The position numbers and the translations under genes were made by a program. Under the pieces are notes generated by a model. The model worked only from the letters and a program-made list of their open reading frames with translations. It was not told the origin of the DNA and did not search any database. Positions 1 through 8,938 of a stretch of 64,000 bases of DNA are shown here, piece after piece (the stretch's first letter is position 1; each line of letters opens with the position of its first letter). Source of the stretch: Peribacillus kribbensis DSM 17871. GTDB lineage: Bacteria; Bacillota; Bacilli; Bacillales; DSM-1321. The DNA is taken from contig NZ_KE387244.1 in the NCBI RefSeq assembly GCF_000430765.1, positions 169,629 to 233,628 on the forward strand, written 5' to 3'.

Positions 1-221
1 GGGCGGCCTGGCTTATGACTCGAGGGTCTCAGTTCGGAGCTGGACAGGAAGAAAAGCGGAAAGCGGTCCGGAGCGACAGCGGAGGAGCTGCCTGACAAGC
101 ATAAGACGAGCAGGCCGTGGGAAGCGGTTTTTCTTCCCATGGACGGATTGGCTTATGACTCGAAGGCAGCAGCTTGAAGCTGGACAGATAGAAAAGCGGA
201 GAACGGTGCCTGCTAAAGCAA
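1..221. repeat. Interspersed hairpin repeat, two copies, first cut by the window edge
   Basis: The stretch before speB holds the same roughly 90-bp element that recurs at 36611-37365. Its marks are a CATAAG and CTTATG pair bracketing an inner hairpin with arms GGGAAG and CTTCCC, followed by an AGCT-rich tail. The first copy (about 1-50) has only the right half; the second runs from about 92 to 195. A small minus-strand open frame across it (29-238) is composed of repeat sequence and is not supported as a gene. Similar non-coding repeats are, from memory, common in Bacillaceae; no transposase is near. Confidence 0.75.
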
Positions 222-335
222 GCTATTTTAATAAGCAATGATGTACCAGCTTTTTTTAAAAGCTGCTAAAGGCAACGCTTAAACAAACAGGGGATGCAGC
301 TTCCCCGATCACTACTACAGAAATGGGGGATCCCC

Positions 336-1214
336 TTGCGCTTTGATGAAGCATATTCAGGTAATGTATTTATAAAGAGCCATCCGGATTTTGAGGAGTC
401 AGAAGCCGTTATTTATGGAATGCCAATGGACTGGACGGTCAGCTATCGTCCCGGTTCACGTTTCGGCCCTTCAAGAATCCGTGAGGTATCAATCGGACTT
501 GAGGAATACAGCCCGTATTTAGACCGTGATCTTGACGATGTAAAATACTTTGATGCCGGTGATATTCCGCTTCCTTTCGGGAATGCGCAGCGGAGCCTTG
601 ATTTAATCGAGAATTTTGCAGATAAGATCTTTGCAGAAGGAAAATTTCCGCTGGGTATGGGCGGGGAACACCTTGTCTCATGGCCTGTTATGAAGGCTGC
701 TGCAAAGAAGTATCCCAACCTGGCCATCATTCATATGGACGCACATACAGATCTTCGTGAGGAATATGAAGGAGAGCCGCTCTCTCACTCCACACCGATC
801 CGTAAAATTGCCGAGCATATCGGACCAAAGAATGTCTATTCATTCGGAATCCGCTCAGGCATGAAGGAAGAGTTCCAATGGGCGAAGGAAAACGGCATGC
901 TCATCTCAAAATTTGAGGTGCTGGAGCCATTAAAAGAAATCCTTCCGACTCTTGCAGGACGTCCGGTCTATGTCACCATCGATATCGATGTATTGGATCC
1001 GGCCCATGCACCTGGCACAGGAACCGTTGATGCTGGAGGAATTACTTCCAAAGAATTGCTGGCCTCCATACATGCCATTGCCAAATCAGACATTAATGTG
1101 ATCGGATGCGACCTTGTTGAGGTGGCGCCTGTCTATGATGTATCTGAACAAACAGCGAACACAGCGAGCAAACTGATTCGCGAAATGCTTCTCGGATGGG
1201 TGAATAAAAAATAA
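336..1214 (+). CDS. speB: Agmatinase
   Basis: Hydrolyses agmatine to putrescine and urea in the cytoplasm, the last step of the arginine decarboxylase route to polyamines. The 292-residue protein belongs to the arginase/ureohydrolase family. The expected manganese ligands are visible: H112 in GGEH, D135, H137 and D139 in HMDAHTD, and D216 and D218 in DIDVLD. An upstream in-frame ATG at 294 would add 14 residues. I chose the TTG at 336 because it follows a GGGGGA ribosome binding site at 5 bases and because the protein then begins like B. subtilis SpeB (290 residues). Its usual partner speE would lie before the window. It is followed by a strong terminator, so it ends its transcription unit. 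Confidence 0.95.
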   Translation: MRFDEAYSGNVFIKSHPDFEESEAVIYGMPMDWTVSYRPGSRFGPSRIREVSIGLEEYSPYLDRDLDDVKYFDAGDIPLPFGNAQRSLDLIENFADKIFAEGKFPLGMGGEHLVSWPVMKAAAKKYPNLAIIHMDAHTDLREEYEGEPLSHSTPIRKIAEHIGPKNVYSFGIRSGMKEEFQWAKENGMLISKFEVLEPLKEILPTLAGRPVYVTIDIDVLDPAHAPGTGTVDAGGITSKELLASIHAIAKSDINVIGCDLVEVAPVYDVSEQTANTASKLIREMLLGWVNKK

Positions 1215-1228
1215 TAGACGCAGCTTTT

Positions 1229-1275
1229 TTAAAAAGGGGTTCAGTATGGTTTCATGCTGAATCCCTTTTTAAATT
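1229..1275 (+). terminator. Intrinsic terminator of speB
   Basis: A long hairpin with arms of about 17 bases (starting AAAAAGGGG and ending CCCTTTTT) begins about 15 bases after the speB stop and runs into a T-rich tail. Confidence 0.85.
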
Positions 1276-1506
1276 TCGGGCGGGTAGGGCTTGCTGATAG
1301 GAAGGTGTGCGAAGCGGTATCAGAAATCGGACAAACAGGGTCTGTTGATGAGAAAGTTGTTCGAGCTCAACCTTCTGGAAATATGTAAGCATCCTTGCAT
1401 TGAAGATTAAAAGTCTCACAAGATGATTCAGCAAGACTAAGATTTTGCCTTGATCAATAGATAAGATGTCGACCGTTCAGGAGGTTCCATACAAAATTGA
1501 AGAATC
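1276..1506. other. Intergenic stretch without recognised content
   Basis: Between the speB terminator and the structured repeat I see no gene. A 60-codon minus-strand frame at 1252-1434 has no ribosome binding site and no family resemblance that I recognise. Confidence 0.4.
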
Positions 1507-1637
1507 TTGTTGGTTGGAGTGGAAGGCGCGAAGACTCCTGCGGGAGCAGCGGGACAGGTGAGACCCCACAGGCGAAGCCGAGGAGGCTCACCGGCCGCCC
1601 CGCGGAAAGCGAAGCGCCTGGAATGTTAAACCAACAG
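1507..1637. repeat. Structured interspersed repeat, about 130 bp
   Basis: The ends are complementary (TTGTTGGTT at 1507-1515 against AACCAACA at 1629-1636), with nested pairs further in such as GGCGC against GCGCC and CGGG against CCCG. The whole block can fold into a branched GC-rich structure. From memory it matches a non-coding element found in many copies in Bacillus-type genomes. The plus-strand frame over it (1497-1712) is rich in Gly, Arg and Pro because of the GC-rich stems and is rejected as a gene. Confidence 0.7.
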
Positions 1638-1722
1638 CCCTTGAAGGGGGAACCAAAAAGATTTTATTTATCCATGGTTTGGTTTGGGCTTTTTATCTTT
1701 TGTTCACACTGATAAAGGGCTC

Positions 1723-1751
1723 TTGAATATTAGCGTGCAAATCCTTATACT
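1723..1751 (+). promoter_or_regulatory. Sigma-A promoter for ywiB-argS
   Basis: TTGAAT (1723-1728), a 17-base spacer and TATACT (1746-1751). It lies about 70 bases before the ywiB start, with no other gene between. Confidence 0.65.
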
Positions 1752-1819
1752 TATATAGTTATTGGCTTTTCTATAGGAATCCTAAGATCAGCCGTACAAT
1801 AAAGCTGGAGGTGTGTTTT

Positions 1820-2260
1820 TTGAATCGAACAGACTCCGAAAAGAAAAATGTTAAGATTACGGTGAAAACGACCATTACCAATGATGGGGATTCAGAGACA
1901 TTTGAATTAAAGACCTCTGGGGTTTTGCATAGTAAAGCATCTGCGGATTATCTGCAGTATGAGGAACACGATGAAAATGGAAAAATCCAAACGCTTGTTA
2001 AATTCAATGATACGGATGTCATGCTGAAAAGAAGCGGATCTGTCAAGATGAAGCAGAACTTCCATGAAGCAGAAACAACAAATGGCTACTACGAAAGTAT
2101 GTATGGCAGACTTCTGATGGAAACCAATACCCAGAAGATCGTGAGGGAATGGGACAGCGTTCAAAGGGAAGGTCTGATCAGGCTGCTATACCGTTTAAAT
2201 ATGCAGGGAAATTCGTTAGGGACCTATTTAATGGAGATTACATATAGGGAGGAAGCGTAA
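1820..2260 (+). CDS. ywiB: YwiB, DUF1934 beta-barrel domain protein
   Basis: A 146-residue cytoplasmic protein of the DUF1934/YwiB family, usually encoded just ahead of argS in Bacillaceae. The family is thought to adopt a lipocalin-like beta-barrel; its molecular role is not established. There is no signal peptide or membrane segment. The sequence alternates charged and hydrophobic residues as expected for beta strands. A GTG at 1811 opens the frame slightly earlier, but the TTG at 1820 sits 7 bases after GGAGGTG, so I prefer it. The stop is 4 bases before argS, so the two are almost certainly cotranscribed. Confidence 0.85.
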   Translation: MNRTDSEKKNVKITVKTTITNDGDSETFELKTSGVLHSKASADYLQYEEHDENGKIQTLVKFNDTDVMLKRSGSVKMKQNFHEAETTNGYYESMYGRLLMETNTQKIVREWDSVQREGLIRLLYRLNMQGNSLGTYLMEITYREEA

Positions 2261-2264
2261 AAGC

Positions 2265-3938
2265 ATGAATGTTGCAGAACAAGTGCAGGAAAAACTTAAA
2301 CAGGAGATTAAGGACGCCGTAATAAAAGGCGGTCTGGCTTCGGAGGAACAAATACCGAATGTAGTTTTAGAAGTACCAAAAGAAAAGGCCCATGGCGATT
2401 TTTCTACCAATATGGCCATGCAGCTGGCTAGGGTCGCTAAGAAAGCACCTCGGATGATTGCTGAAACACTGGTGGAGCATTTTGATTCTTCTAAAGCAAA
2501 CATTGATAAAATCGAGATCGCAGGACCAGGCTTTATTAATTTTTACATGAATAATTCCTATCTTACGGATATCATCCCGGCCGTTTTAGAGCAGGGGGAC
2601 CGATACGGTGAAAGTAAGGTAGGCGGCAATAAAAAAGTTCAGGTTGAGTTTGTTTCGGCCAACCCGACCGGAGACCTTCACCTTGGACATGCCCGCGGTG
2701 CGGCAGTAGGGGATTCCCTGTGCAATGTCCTGGCTAAGGCCGGGTATGACGTTTCCCGTGAATATTATATAAATGATGCCGGAAATCAGATCAACAATCT
2801 TGCGAAATCCGTAGAAGCCCGCTATTTCCAGGCTCTTGGCAAGGATTTTCCGATGCCTGAGGACGGCTATCATGGCGAGGATATCATTGGGATCGGAAAG
2901 AAGATCGCTGAGGAATATGGAGAAAAATTCGCTGAGGCAGGAGAAAAAGAACGGTTTGATTTCTTTAGAAGCTATGGCCTTCAGGTAGAAATGGAAAAGC
3001 TTAAGCAGGATCTTGAGAACTTCCGCGTGAAATTTGATGTATGGTACTCTGAAACCTCTCTTTACCATAATGGGAAAATCGATGAGGCTCTAAGTGTGCT
3101 TCGTGAAAGAGGCTATATTTATGAGCAGGATGGGGCTACCTGGTTCCGCTCAACAGATCTCGGAGACGATAAGGACCGGGTATTAATCAAACAGGATGGC
3201 TCCTATACGTATCTGACGCCAGACCTTGCGTATCACCGTGATAAGCTTGAACGCGGCTTTGAAACGATCATCAATATCTGGGGAGCCGATCACCATGGCT
3301 ATATCCCTCGCATGAAAGCGGCCATTGAGGCACTGGGCTATGAACGCAATCAGCTGGAAGTGGAAATTATCCAGCTTGTCCACCTGTTTAAGAACGGTGA
3401 AAAGATGAAGATGAGCAAGCGTACAGGCAAGGCTGTGACTATGAGGGACTTGATTGATGAAGTGGGCCTAGATGCAGTCCGTTATTTCTTTGCGATGAGA
3501 AGCTCTGATACGCATCTGGATTTCGACCTGGATCTCGCTGTCTCTCAATCCAATGAAAACCCGGTTTACTATGCACAGTATGCTCACGCTCGTATTGAGA
3601 GCATCCTGCGCCAGGGAAGAGAAATGAATCTAAGCTATGAAGACGGGCAGATTTCTTACGGGCAGATTTCTTCCGAGAAGGAATTCGATCTTCTGAAAAA
3701 AGTGGCAGACTTCCCGCAAATCGTGGCAGAAGCAGCCCAAAAGAGAATTCCGCACCGAATTACCAATTACATCAATGAGCTGGCTTCCGTGTTCCACAGC
3801 TTCTATAATGCAGAGAAGGTACTCGATGCTGATCAGAAGGAACGCTCTAAAGCACGCCTTGCCTTGATCAGATCTGTGCAGATCACGATTAAAAATGCAC
3901 TTTCCCTGATCGGAGTCCATGCGCCGGATCAGATGTAA
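2265..3938 (+). CDS. argS: Arginyl-tRNA synthetase
   Basis: Charges tRNA-Arg with arginine using ATP. This is a class I aminoacyl-tRNA synthetase of 557 residues, the normal length in Bacilli. An N-terminal additional domain comes first. The HIGH-type signature HLGH is at residues 139-142, and the KMSK loop reads KMSK at 382-385, followed by the alpha-helical anticodon-binding DALR domain at the C-terminus. The ATG at 2265 follows a GGGAGGAAG ribosome binding site lying inside the ywiB 3' end, which fits translational coupling. A bidirectional terminator follows. Confidence 0.98.
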   Translation: MNVAEQVQEKLKQEIKDAVIKGGLASEEQIPNVVLEVPKEKAHGDFSTNMAMQLARVAKKAPRMIAETLVEHFDSSKANIDKIEIAGPGFINFYMNNSYLTDIIPAVLEQGDRYGESKVGGNKKVQVEFVSANPTGDLHLGHARGAAVGDSLCNVLAKAGYDVSREYYINDAGNQINNLAKSVEARYFQALGKDFPMPEDGYHGEDIIGIGKKIAEEYGEKFAEAGEKERFDFFRSYGLQVEMEKLKQDLENFRVKFDVWYSETSLYHNGKIDEALSVLRERGYIYEQDGATWFRSTDLGDDKDRVLIKQDGSYTYLTPDLAYHRDKLERGFETIINIWGADHHGYIPRMKAAIEALGYERNQLEVEIIQLVHLFKNGEKMKMSKRTGKAVTMRDLIDEVGLDAVRYFFAMRSSDTHLDFDLDLAVSQSNENPVYYAQYAHARIESILRQGREMNLSYEDGQISYGQISSEKEFDLLKKVADFPQIVAEAAQKRIPHRITNYINELASVFHSFYNAEKVLDADQKERSKARLALIRSVQITIKNALSLIGVHAPDQM

Positions 3939-3945
3939 TATCCAT

Positions 3946-3983
3946 AAGAAAAGCTGTCTCCGCTTTAGGAGACAGCTTTTTCT
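3946..3983. terminator. Bidirectional terminator between argS and uvsE
   Basis: Inverted repeat with 13-base arms (AAAAGCTGTCTCC and its complement) around a 5-base loop, with T runs on both strands. It serves argS from the left and uvsE from the right. Confidence 0.9.
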
Positions 3984-4940
3984 TTACGGCCACTGTATAC
4001 TCGCCCCGCTGGTCCTTTTTATGCCCCGTACTTTAGAAATATCCCCAACAAGCTGCAGAAGGGCTTTATCCTTTGTTTTGGCTTCAATCATAAAGTCGGC
4101 ATCTAGGTTCATTTCCTTCAATAGGTGAAGCAGGGGCATAATGAAATCCACATCCACATAATCTGCATGATGCCTGAAGGCTTTTTCGCTTTTTGGTGAG
4201 GATATATGGATTTTTGGCACCCAATCAATTCTTTCCCAGGTTTTATAAACCCTCGCCAGCAGGTCTGGAAGAGGGAGATCGGATGGATTGGCCATATGAT
4301 GATGATAATCGAAGGCAAGCGGAATATCCTCCTTTTCACAGACGGCCAGTGTTTCTTCGGTTGTATAAGTTTTATCATCATTCTCCAGGGTCATGGCCCG
4401 TTTAATATGGACAGGAAGCTTCCGGATGTTCTCGTGGAAGCGCTTGATGCTGGATTCCTTGTCCCCATAGGCTCCGCCTACATGGATATTGATGTTGGAC
4501 CTGTCTTCTACTCCCATCGCTTCAAGCATGGCATAATGATACACCATGTCTTTCACGGAATTCGCCGTCAGCTCTGCTTTTTTTCCGGTAAAGAGCGTAT
4601 ACTGGCTTGGGTGGAAACTCACTCTGAGCTTATATTTTTTTACAAGCTCCCCGATTTCCCTCCATTCCTCCCTGAAGGGGGTGATGAAGTCCCACATCAC
4701 CTCGGGATGGGTTGCGAGCGGGACCAGTGAGCTTGAGAACCGGTAGACTTCGATTTCATGGGCGATATTATAATAAAGGATTCGTAAGGTGTTCCGAAGG
4801 TTTTCCCGGGTAATATCCAATAGCTTGTCTCTTGCAGCTTCACTGCCTATTTCTCCATATCTTTTAAAAGTCATTGTCCTGGAAGGGGATGCTTCCCATA
4901 GGTTTAAGGCGGTGGACACATAGCCGAATCTGATTTTCAT
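3984..4940 (-). CDS. uvsE: UV damage endonuclease UvdE/UvsE
   Basis: Nicks DNA 5' of UV photoproducts and starts an excision pathway separate from UvrABC. The 318-residue protein covers the whole UVDE TIM-barrel fold. Its N-terminus MKIRFGYVST and the segments FHPSQY and NIHVGGAYG are typical of the family, which binds metal through conserved His, Glu and Asp. B. subtilis has the homologue (YwjD) beside the ywjE cardiolipin synthase, as here. The ATG is preceded on the minus strand by AAAGGAGC. In B. subtilis such enzymes protect spores and dormant cells; that role here is inference. Confidence 0.93.
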   Translation of the reverse strand: MKIRFGYVSTALNLWEASPSRTMTFKRYGEIGSEAARDKLLDITRENLRNTLRILYYNIAHEIEVYRFSSSLVPLATHPEVMWDFITPFREEWREIGELVKKYKLRVSFHPSQYTLFTGKKAELTANSVKDMVYHYAMLEAMGVEDRSNINIHVGGAYGDKESSIKRFHENIRKLPVHIKRAMTLENDDKTYTTEETLAVCEKEDIPLAFDYHHHMANPSDLPLPDLLARVYKTWERIDWVPKIHISSPKSEKAFRHHADYVDVDFIMPLLHLLKEMNLDADFMIEAKTKDKALLQLVGDISKVRGIKRTSGASIQWP

Positions 4941-5108
4941 AAGCTGCTCCTTTGCTTTAAGGCATTTGCTGGATTCTCTCCGCTTTTAACAATTGCTTGC
5001 GAAAAGGATTCAAAGGCGATTCGGAACCGGCTGAATGCCATGAAAAGAGGCCCTGGATACTTCTACATAACCCGCTATCTATGAAGATAAACCACTTTTA
5101 AGAAGGAG

Positions 5109-6302
5109 TCACAGAAAATGAGAAATGGCCGCTGCTGCCAGCTCCAGGAAGATTCTTTTAGGATGAAAACCGGTGAGGCTTTTCAGCTCGACCTTTTCGG
5201 AGGAAGAAATATCTTCTATGAGGGCAGCCTCGATTTCTGAAATACAATCTTGGTCATAGATATAGCAGTTTAGTTCATGGTTTAGAAATAAGCTCCGCTT
5301 ATCAAAGTTGCTGGTTCCCACATCACACATTTCATGATCAATTAAGATGACCTTCGGATGGTAAAAGCCATTTTGATAGTGATAGATGCCCGCTCCTTCT
5401 GGGATCAGTTTTCGGAAATAGGTGTAGGAGGCTTCTTTTACAAAAGGATGATCGGCTTTCCCCGGAACAATGACGGTAAGCTTGACTCCTTTTCTTAGAG
5501 CCTTGATCAGCTCATCAAGCAGCAGCCGGCTTGGGATGAAGTAGGGGGTGCCGATGATAATCTGTTCTTTCGCAATCCTGATCAGCTGTGTAAACTTTTC
5601 CTCGAGCGAGATCCCTTCACATGGGATGATCCGGTGCCTGCATTTTCCCTTTTTGGGCTTTGAATGAAAGGTCCCGGACTTGCGGAAATCCCTGCCTGTT
5701 GCTTCAAACCAGTCCTCAAGGAACTCCTCTTGAAGATCCTGGACACCCTCGCCGATGATTTTTAAATGATAATCCCTCCAAGGGGAGAGTTTTTTGTCTT
5801 CGTTGATATATTCCTTGCCGATATTAAAGCCGCCAAGATAGCCGGTTTTGCCATCAATGACCGCAATCTTTCTGTGATTCCGCTCCTGGGAGGAATAAAA
5901 AAGATAAGGCAGTTTTGGAACCTGGCAGAATGAAAGATGGATGTTGTGCTTTCTGATTTCCCTGATGGTGGTTTTCTTCAGCTTAAAGCTTCCCATCCAG
6001 TCAAGAAGAAGGCGGACCTGCACTCCCTCGTCTGCCTTTTTCTTTAATAAGCCCAGAAACTCTCTGCTGAAGTGATCCTCCTTTACGATGTAAAACAAAA
6101 TATGGATATGGAGCTCAGCACGCTCAATCTCCGCAAACATATCCTCGAACAATGGGATACCGTCAGTAAAGAGGGATATATCGCTGTATCGATAAGGAAA
6201 ATCGCGGTGGTGTGCCTTTTTTAGATGCGATTTCCTTCCAAGCTTAAAATCTATCCAAAACCAAAGAACAATAAGGAGAATAGCGTATAAGACAGCAAGC
6301 AT
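5109..6302 (-). CDS. Cardiolipin synthase, phospholipase D family (YwjE-like)
   Basis: Joins two phosphatidylglycerol molecules to cardiolipin and glycerol at the membrane. An N-terminal hydrophobic helix is followed by two phospholipase D domains, each with an HxKx4D motif: HRKIAVID in the first half and HPKVILID in the second. From the ATG at 6302 the protein has 397 residues, close to B. subtilis YwjE (398). The start is uncertain. The open frame reaches a TTG at 6344 without a ribosome binding site, and the only good AAGGAGG lies 8 bases before an in-frame CTG (6311-6309) but 17 before the ATG. It is probably expressed separately from uvsE, 170 bases downstream. Confidence 0.88.
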   Translation of the reverse strand: MLAVLYAILLIVLWFWIDFKLGRKSHLKKAHHRDFPYRYSDISLFTDGIPLFEDMFAEIERAELHIHILFYIVKEDHFSREFLGLLKKKADEGVQVRLLLDWMGSFKLKKTTIREIRKHNIHLSFCQVPKLPYLFYSSQERNHRKIAVIDGKTGYLGGFNIGKEYINEDKKLSPWRDYHLKIIGEGVQDLQEEFLEDWFEATGRDFRKSGTFHSKPKKGKCRHRIIPCEGISLEEKFTQLIRIAKEQIIIGTPYFIPSRLLLDELIKALRKGVKLTVIVPGKADHPFVKEASYTYFRKLIPEGAGIYHYQNGFYHPKVILIDHEMCDVGTSNFDKRSLFLNHELNCYIYDQDCISEIEAALIEDISSSEKVELKSLTGFHPKRIFLELAAAAISHFL

Positions 6303-6433
6303 CGGACTCAGCGGTTTTCCCTCCTTTTCCTGCCATGATAACAATTAGTGTGGCTCAAAAGGCAGGAAAGTATGAAGGGAGGCGGGGAGTTTAGAGAAAA
6401 TAAAAATGTCATTTTCTTCGGAAAGAAAAACAT

Positions 6434-6460
6434 TGACTGAATGCTCATTCATTATATAAT
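6434..6460 (+). promoter_or_regulatory. fadF promoter overlapped by a FadR-like operator
   Basis: TTGACT (6434-6439) and TATAAT (6455-6460) are 15 bases apart, a short spacer. The inverted repeat TGAATG-CT-CATTCA (6438-6451) fills the spacer, so a bound repressor would block polymerase. The half site TGAATG is that of B. subtilis FadR, whose regulon includes fadF. Here the half sites are closer together than in the B. subtilis consensus as I remember it. Confidence 0.6.
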
Positions 6461-6524
6461 GGAGATAAGTTATATTCAGAAAAGTTATACTCTTCAGTCG
6501 TAAAGAGAGAAAGGAGAATCATCT

Positions 6525-8630
6525 GTGAATATTTTTCTATGGATCAACCTCATCGCTTTTCTTGCTGTCACTGCTTACGCAGTCTCCCTCTTTGTCTATT
6601 TGATAAAAACAAGAGTTGCGTATATAAAGCTTGGAAAAAAAGAGGAATTTGATGCAGACACAAGAGAGCGCTTACAAAGAGTGTGGGTCAATGTATTTGG
6701 CCAAAAGAAACTGTTAAAGGATAAAAAAAGTGGAGCCATACACGTTATGTTCTTCTATGGTTTTATTCTTGTTCAGTTCGGGGCGATCGATTTTATTATA
6801 AAAGGGCTGCATCCCGGCTCCCATCTGCCGCTCGGCCCGCTTTATCCTGGTTTTACTTTTTTCCAGGAGATTGTGACTCTTGTCATTTTAGTGGCAGTGG
6901 TATGGGCGTTCTACAGACGATATATTGAAAAGCTTGTCCGTCTTAAGCGGGGCTTTAAGTCAGGGCTTGTGCTCCTGTTTATCGGCGGACTGATGCTTTC
7001 CGTCCTTTTAGGAAACGGAATGGCACAGATTTGGCACAGCGAGCCCGGCACATGGACTGAACCTGTCGCTTCCTTGATTGCTTCCGCCTTTTCATGGGCC
7101 GGAAAAACGGGAGCTGTTGCAGTCTTTTATGCTGCCTGGTGGATTCATCTATTGTTCCTGCTGACCTTCCTGGTTTATGTGCCTCAATCCAAGCATGCCC
7201 ACTTAATAGCGGGGCCGGCCAATACCTATCTTGGCAGGACCACAAAGCCTGGAAAGCTGAGAGCGGTTAATTTCGAAGATGAAACACAGGAAAGCTTTGG
7301 GGCTGGAAAAATTGAAGACTTTACCCAAATCCAGCTCATTGATTTATATGCATGTGTGGAATGCGGGCGATGCACCAATATGTGTCCGGCAACAGGAACA
7401 GGAAAGATGCTGTCTCCTATGGACATCATCCTAAAAATGCGTGATCACCTGACAAACAAAGGGGCAGCCATTACATCCCGCCAGCCATGGGTTCCGGCTC
7501 TTGCCTTTTCCCATACACAGGGCAACCAGCTGGCACTTGCCGGCGCTGCGCAGGGTGCAAAGGAAGCAGCTGCCGCACTGGAATATAACCCTTCCCTGGT
7601 AGGGGAGGTCATTACGGAAGAAGAACTGTGGGCCTGTACGACCTGCCGGAACTGTGAGGATCAATGTCCGGTTATGAACGAGCATGTTGATAAAATTATC
7701 GATATGCGCCGCTATCTGGTCCTCACCGAAGGAAAAATGGACCCGGATGCACAGCGGGCCATGACCAATATCGAACGCCAGGGCAATCCTTGGGGGCTGA
7801 ACCGCAAGGAGCGCGAGGACTGGCGCGAGGCCCGCGAAGATGTGGAGATTCCAACCGTGAAAGAATTGAAAAAGGCAGGAGAGGAATTTGAATATCTGTT
7901 CTGGGTCGGATCTATGGGTTCCTATGACAACCGAAGCCAGAAAATTGCCCTTTCCTTTGCGAAGCTTCTGAATGAAGCCGGAGTGAAATTTGCTATCCTC
8001 GGCAACAAGGAAAAGAACTCGGGAGACACACCGAGAAGGCTGGGGAATGAGTTCCTATTCCAGGAGCTGGCTGCGAAAAACATCGAGGAATTCGAAAAGA
8101 ATGAGGTTGCGAAGATCGTTACGATTGATCCTCATGCTTACAATATCTTTAAAAATGAATATCCTGACTTCGGGCTGCAGGCGGAGGTCTATCATCATAC
8201 GGAACTGCTTGCGAAGCTTGTGAAGGAAGGCAGGCTGGTTCCGAAGCATGAAGTTAAAGAAACGATCACCTTCCACGATTCCTGTTACCTGGGAAGATAC
8301 AATGAAGTCTATGATGCACCGCGGGATATTCTGAAGTCCATCCCTGGAGTAAAGCTAGTGGAAATGGAACGGAACAGGGAAAACGGAATGTGCTGCGGAG
8401 CAGGCGGAGGGCTGATGTGGATGGAAGAGGAAACTGGACACCGCATCAATGTTTCCCGTACCGAACAGGCACTGGCTGTAAATCCATCCGTCATCAGCTC
8501 AGGCTGTCCTTACTGCCTGACCATGATTACAGACGGAACAAAAGCCAAAGAAGTAGAAGAAGATGTGAAAACCTACGATGTAGCCGAATTGCTTGAAAAG
8601 TCCGTGGTAGGGGAAGCAGTCCCTGCTTGA
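6525..8630 (+). CDS. fadF: FadF, membrane iron-sulfur oxidoreductase of fatty acid oxidation
   Basis: Probably passes electrons from acyl-CoA dehydrogenases (through electron-transfer flavoprotein) to the quinone pool, in place of classical ETF dehydrogenase. The 701-residue protein starts with several membrane helices (about residues 1-230). Two 4Fe-4S motifs follow (CVECGRCTNMCP near 276 and CTTCRNCEDQCP near 370), then two cysteine-rich CCG domains typical of heterodisulfide reductase subunits (one containing CCGAGGG). Length matches B. subtilis FadF (YwjF). The GTG start at 6525 follows AAAGGAG. Unlike in B. subtilis, where acdA follows directly, a terminator and a new promoter separate fadF from the acyl-CoA genes. 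Confidence 0.93.
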   Translation: MNIFLWINLIAFLAVTAYAVSLFVYLIKTRVAYIKLGKKEEFDADTRERLQRVWVNVFGQKKLLKDKKSGAIHVMFFYGFILVQFGAIDFIIKGLHPGSHLPLGPLYPGFTFFQEIVTLVILVAVVWAFYRRYIEKLVRLKRGFKSGLVLLFIGGLMLSVLLGNGMAQIWHSEPGTWTEPVASLIASAFSWAGKTGAVAVFYAAWWIHLLFLLTFLVYVPQSKHAHLIAGPANTYLGRTTKPGKLRAVNFEDETQESFGAGKIEDFTQIQLIDLYACVECGRCTNMCPATGTGKMLSPMDIILKMRDHLTNKGAAITSRQPWVPALAFSHTQGNQLALAGAAQGAKEAAAALEYNPSLVGEVITEEELWACTTCRNCEDQCPVMNEHVDKIIDMRRYLVLTEGKMDPDAQRAMTNIERQGNPWGLNRKEREDWREAREDVEIPTVKELKKAGEEFEYLFWVGSMGSYDNRSQKIALSFAKLLNEAGVKFAILGNKEKNSGDTPRRLGNEFLFQELAAKNIEEFEKNEVAKIVTIDPHAYNIFKNEYPDFGLQAEVYHHTELLAKLVKEGRLVPKHEVKETITFHDSCYLGRYNEVYDAPRDILKSIPGVKLVEMERNRENGMCCGAGGGLMWMEEETGHRINVSRTEQALAVNPSVISSGCPYCLTMITDGTKAKEVEEDVKTYDVAELLEKSVVGEAVPA

Positions 8631-8670
8631 TTGCCATTCTTTAAAAATTTTTTAGTAAAAGACCCGTCAT

Positions 8671-8726
8671 AAAAAGCTGCCTCCCTTGAAAACCGAAAAT
8701 CGGAGATCAACCAGGCAGCTTTTTTA
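8671..8726 (+). terminator. Intrinsic terminator of fadF
   Basis: Arms AAAAAGCTGCCT (8671-8682) and AGGCAGCTTTTT (8713-8724) close a 30-base loop and end in a T run. Confidence 0.85.
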
Positions 8727-8791
8727 TGATTGTGAGTTCTGTCAGGACCAAGACTAATAGATCTTCAATCAAAAATACGATAAAAAATATT

Positions 8792-8819
8792 TTGAATATA
8801 CTGACCAGTCAGGTAATAT
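8792..8819 (+). promoter_or_regulatory. Promoter of the mmgA-icmF operon with an operator in the spacer
   Basis: TTGAAT (8792-8797) and TAATAT (8814-8819) are 16 bases apart. The spacer is nearly filled by the inverted repeat CTGAC-CA-GTCAG (8801-8812), a TetR-type operator shape. The TetR gene encoded inside the operon is a natural candidate to bind it; FadR is the alternative. Confidence 0.55.
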
Positions 8820-8825
8820 TAGGAT

Positions 8826-8839
8826 ATAAAGCGCTTACA
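8826..8839 (+). promoter_or_regulatory. cre site (CcpA binding)
   Basis: The sequence ATAAAGCGCTTACA matches the Bacillus catabolite-responsive element at 12 of 14 positions, including the whole central palindrome. It lies just after the -10 box, over the expected transcription start, so CcpA would repress the operon when glucose is present. B. subtilis fad and mmg operons are also under CcpA. Confidence 0.7.
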
Positions 8840-8871
8840 TATCAGGCGGTTTGTTTTTATAGGCTGTATTC

Positions 8872-8889
8872 TGAGCGAGCGTTCGGTCA
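8872..8889 (+). promoter_or_regulatory. Second TetR/FadR-type operator
   Basis: An 18-base imperfect palindrome beginning TGAGCGA and ending TCGGTCA, self-complementary at 14 of 18 positions. Its 7-4-7 layout is that of B. subtilis FadR sites. It lies in the untranslated leader 50 bases before mmgA. Confidence 0.5.
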
Positions 8890-8938
8890 ACAGGATGATC
8901 ATCAACATATAACCCTTAATTAACAGGAGGAATCACAT

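Noticed and set aside
1497-1712. 71-codon frame at the structured repeat
   Set aside because: It is composed of the GC-rich repeat stems and lacks a ribosome binding site.
4118-4746. Overlapping small frames opposite and within uvsE
   Set aside because: They are shadows of the uvsE coding sequence, which is intact and matches its family over its full length.
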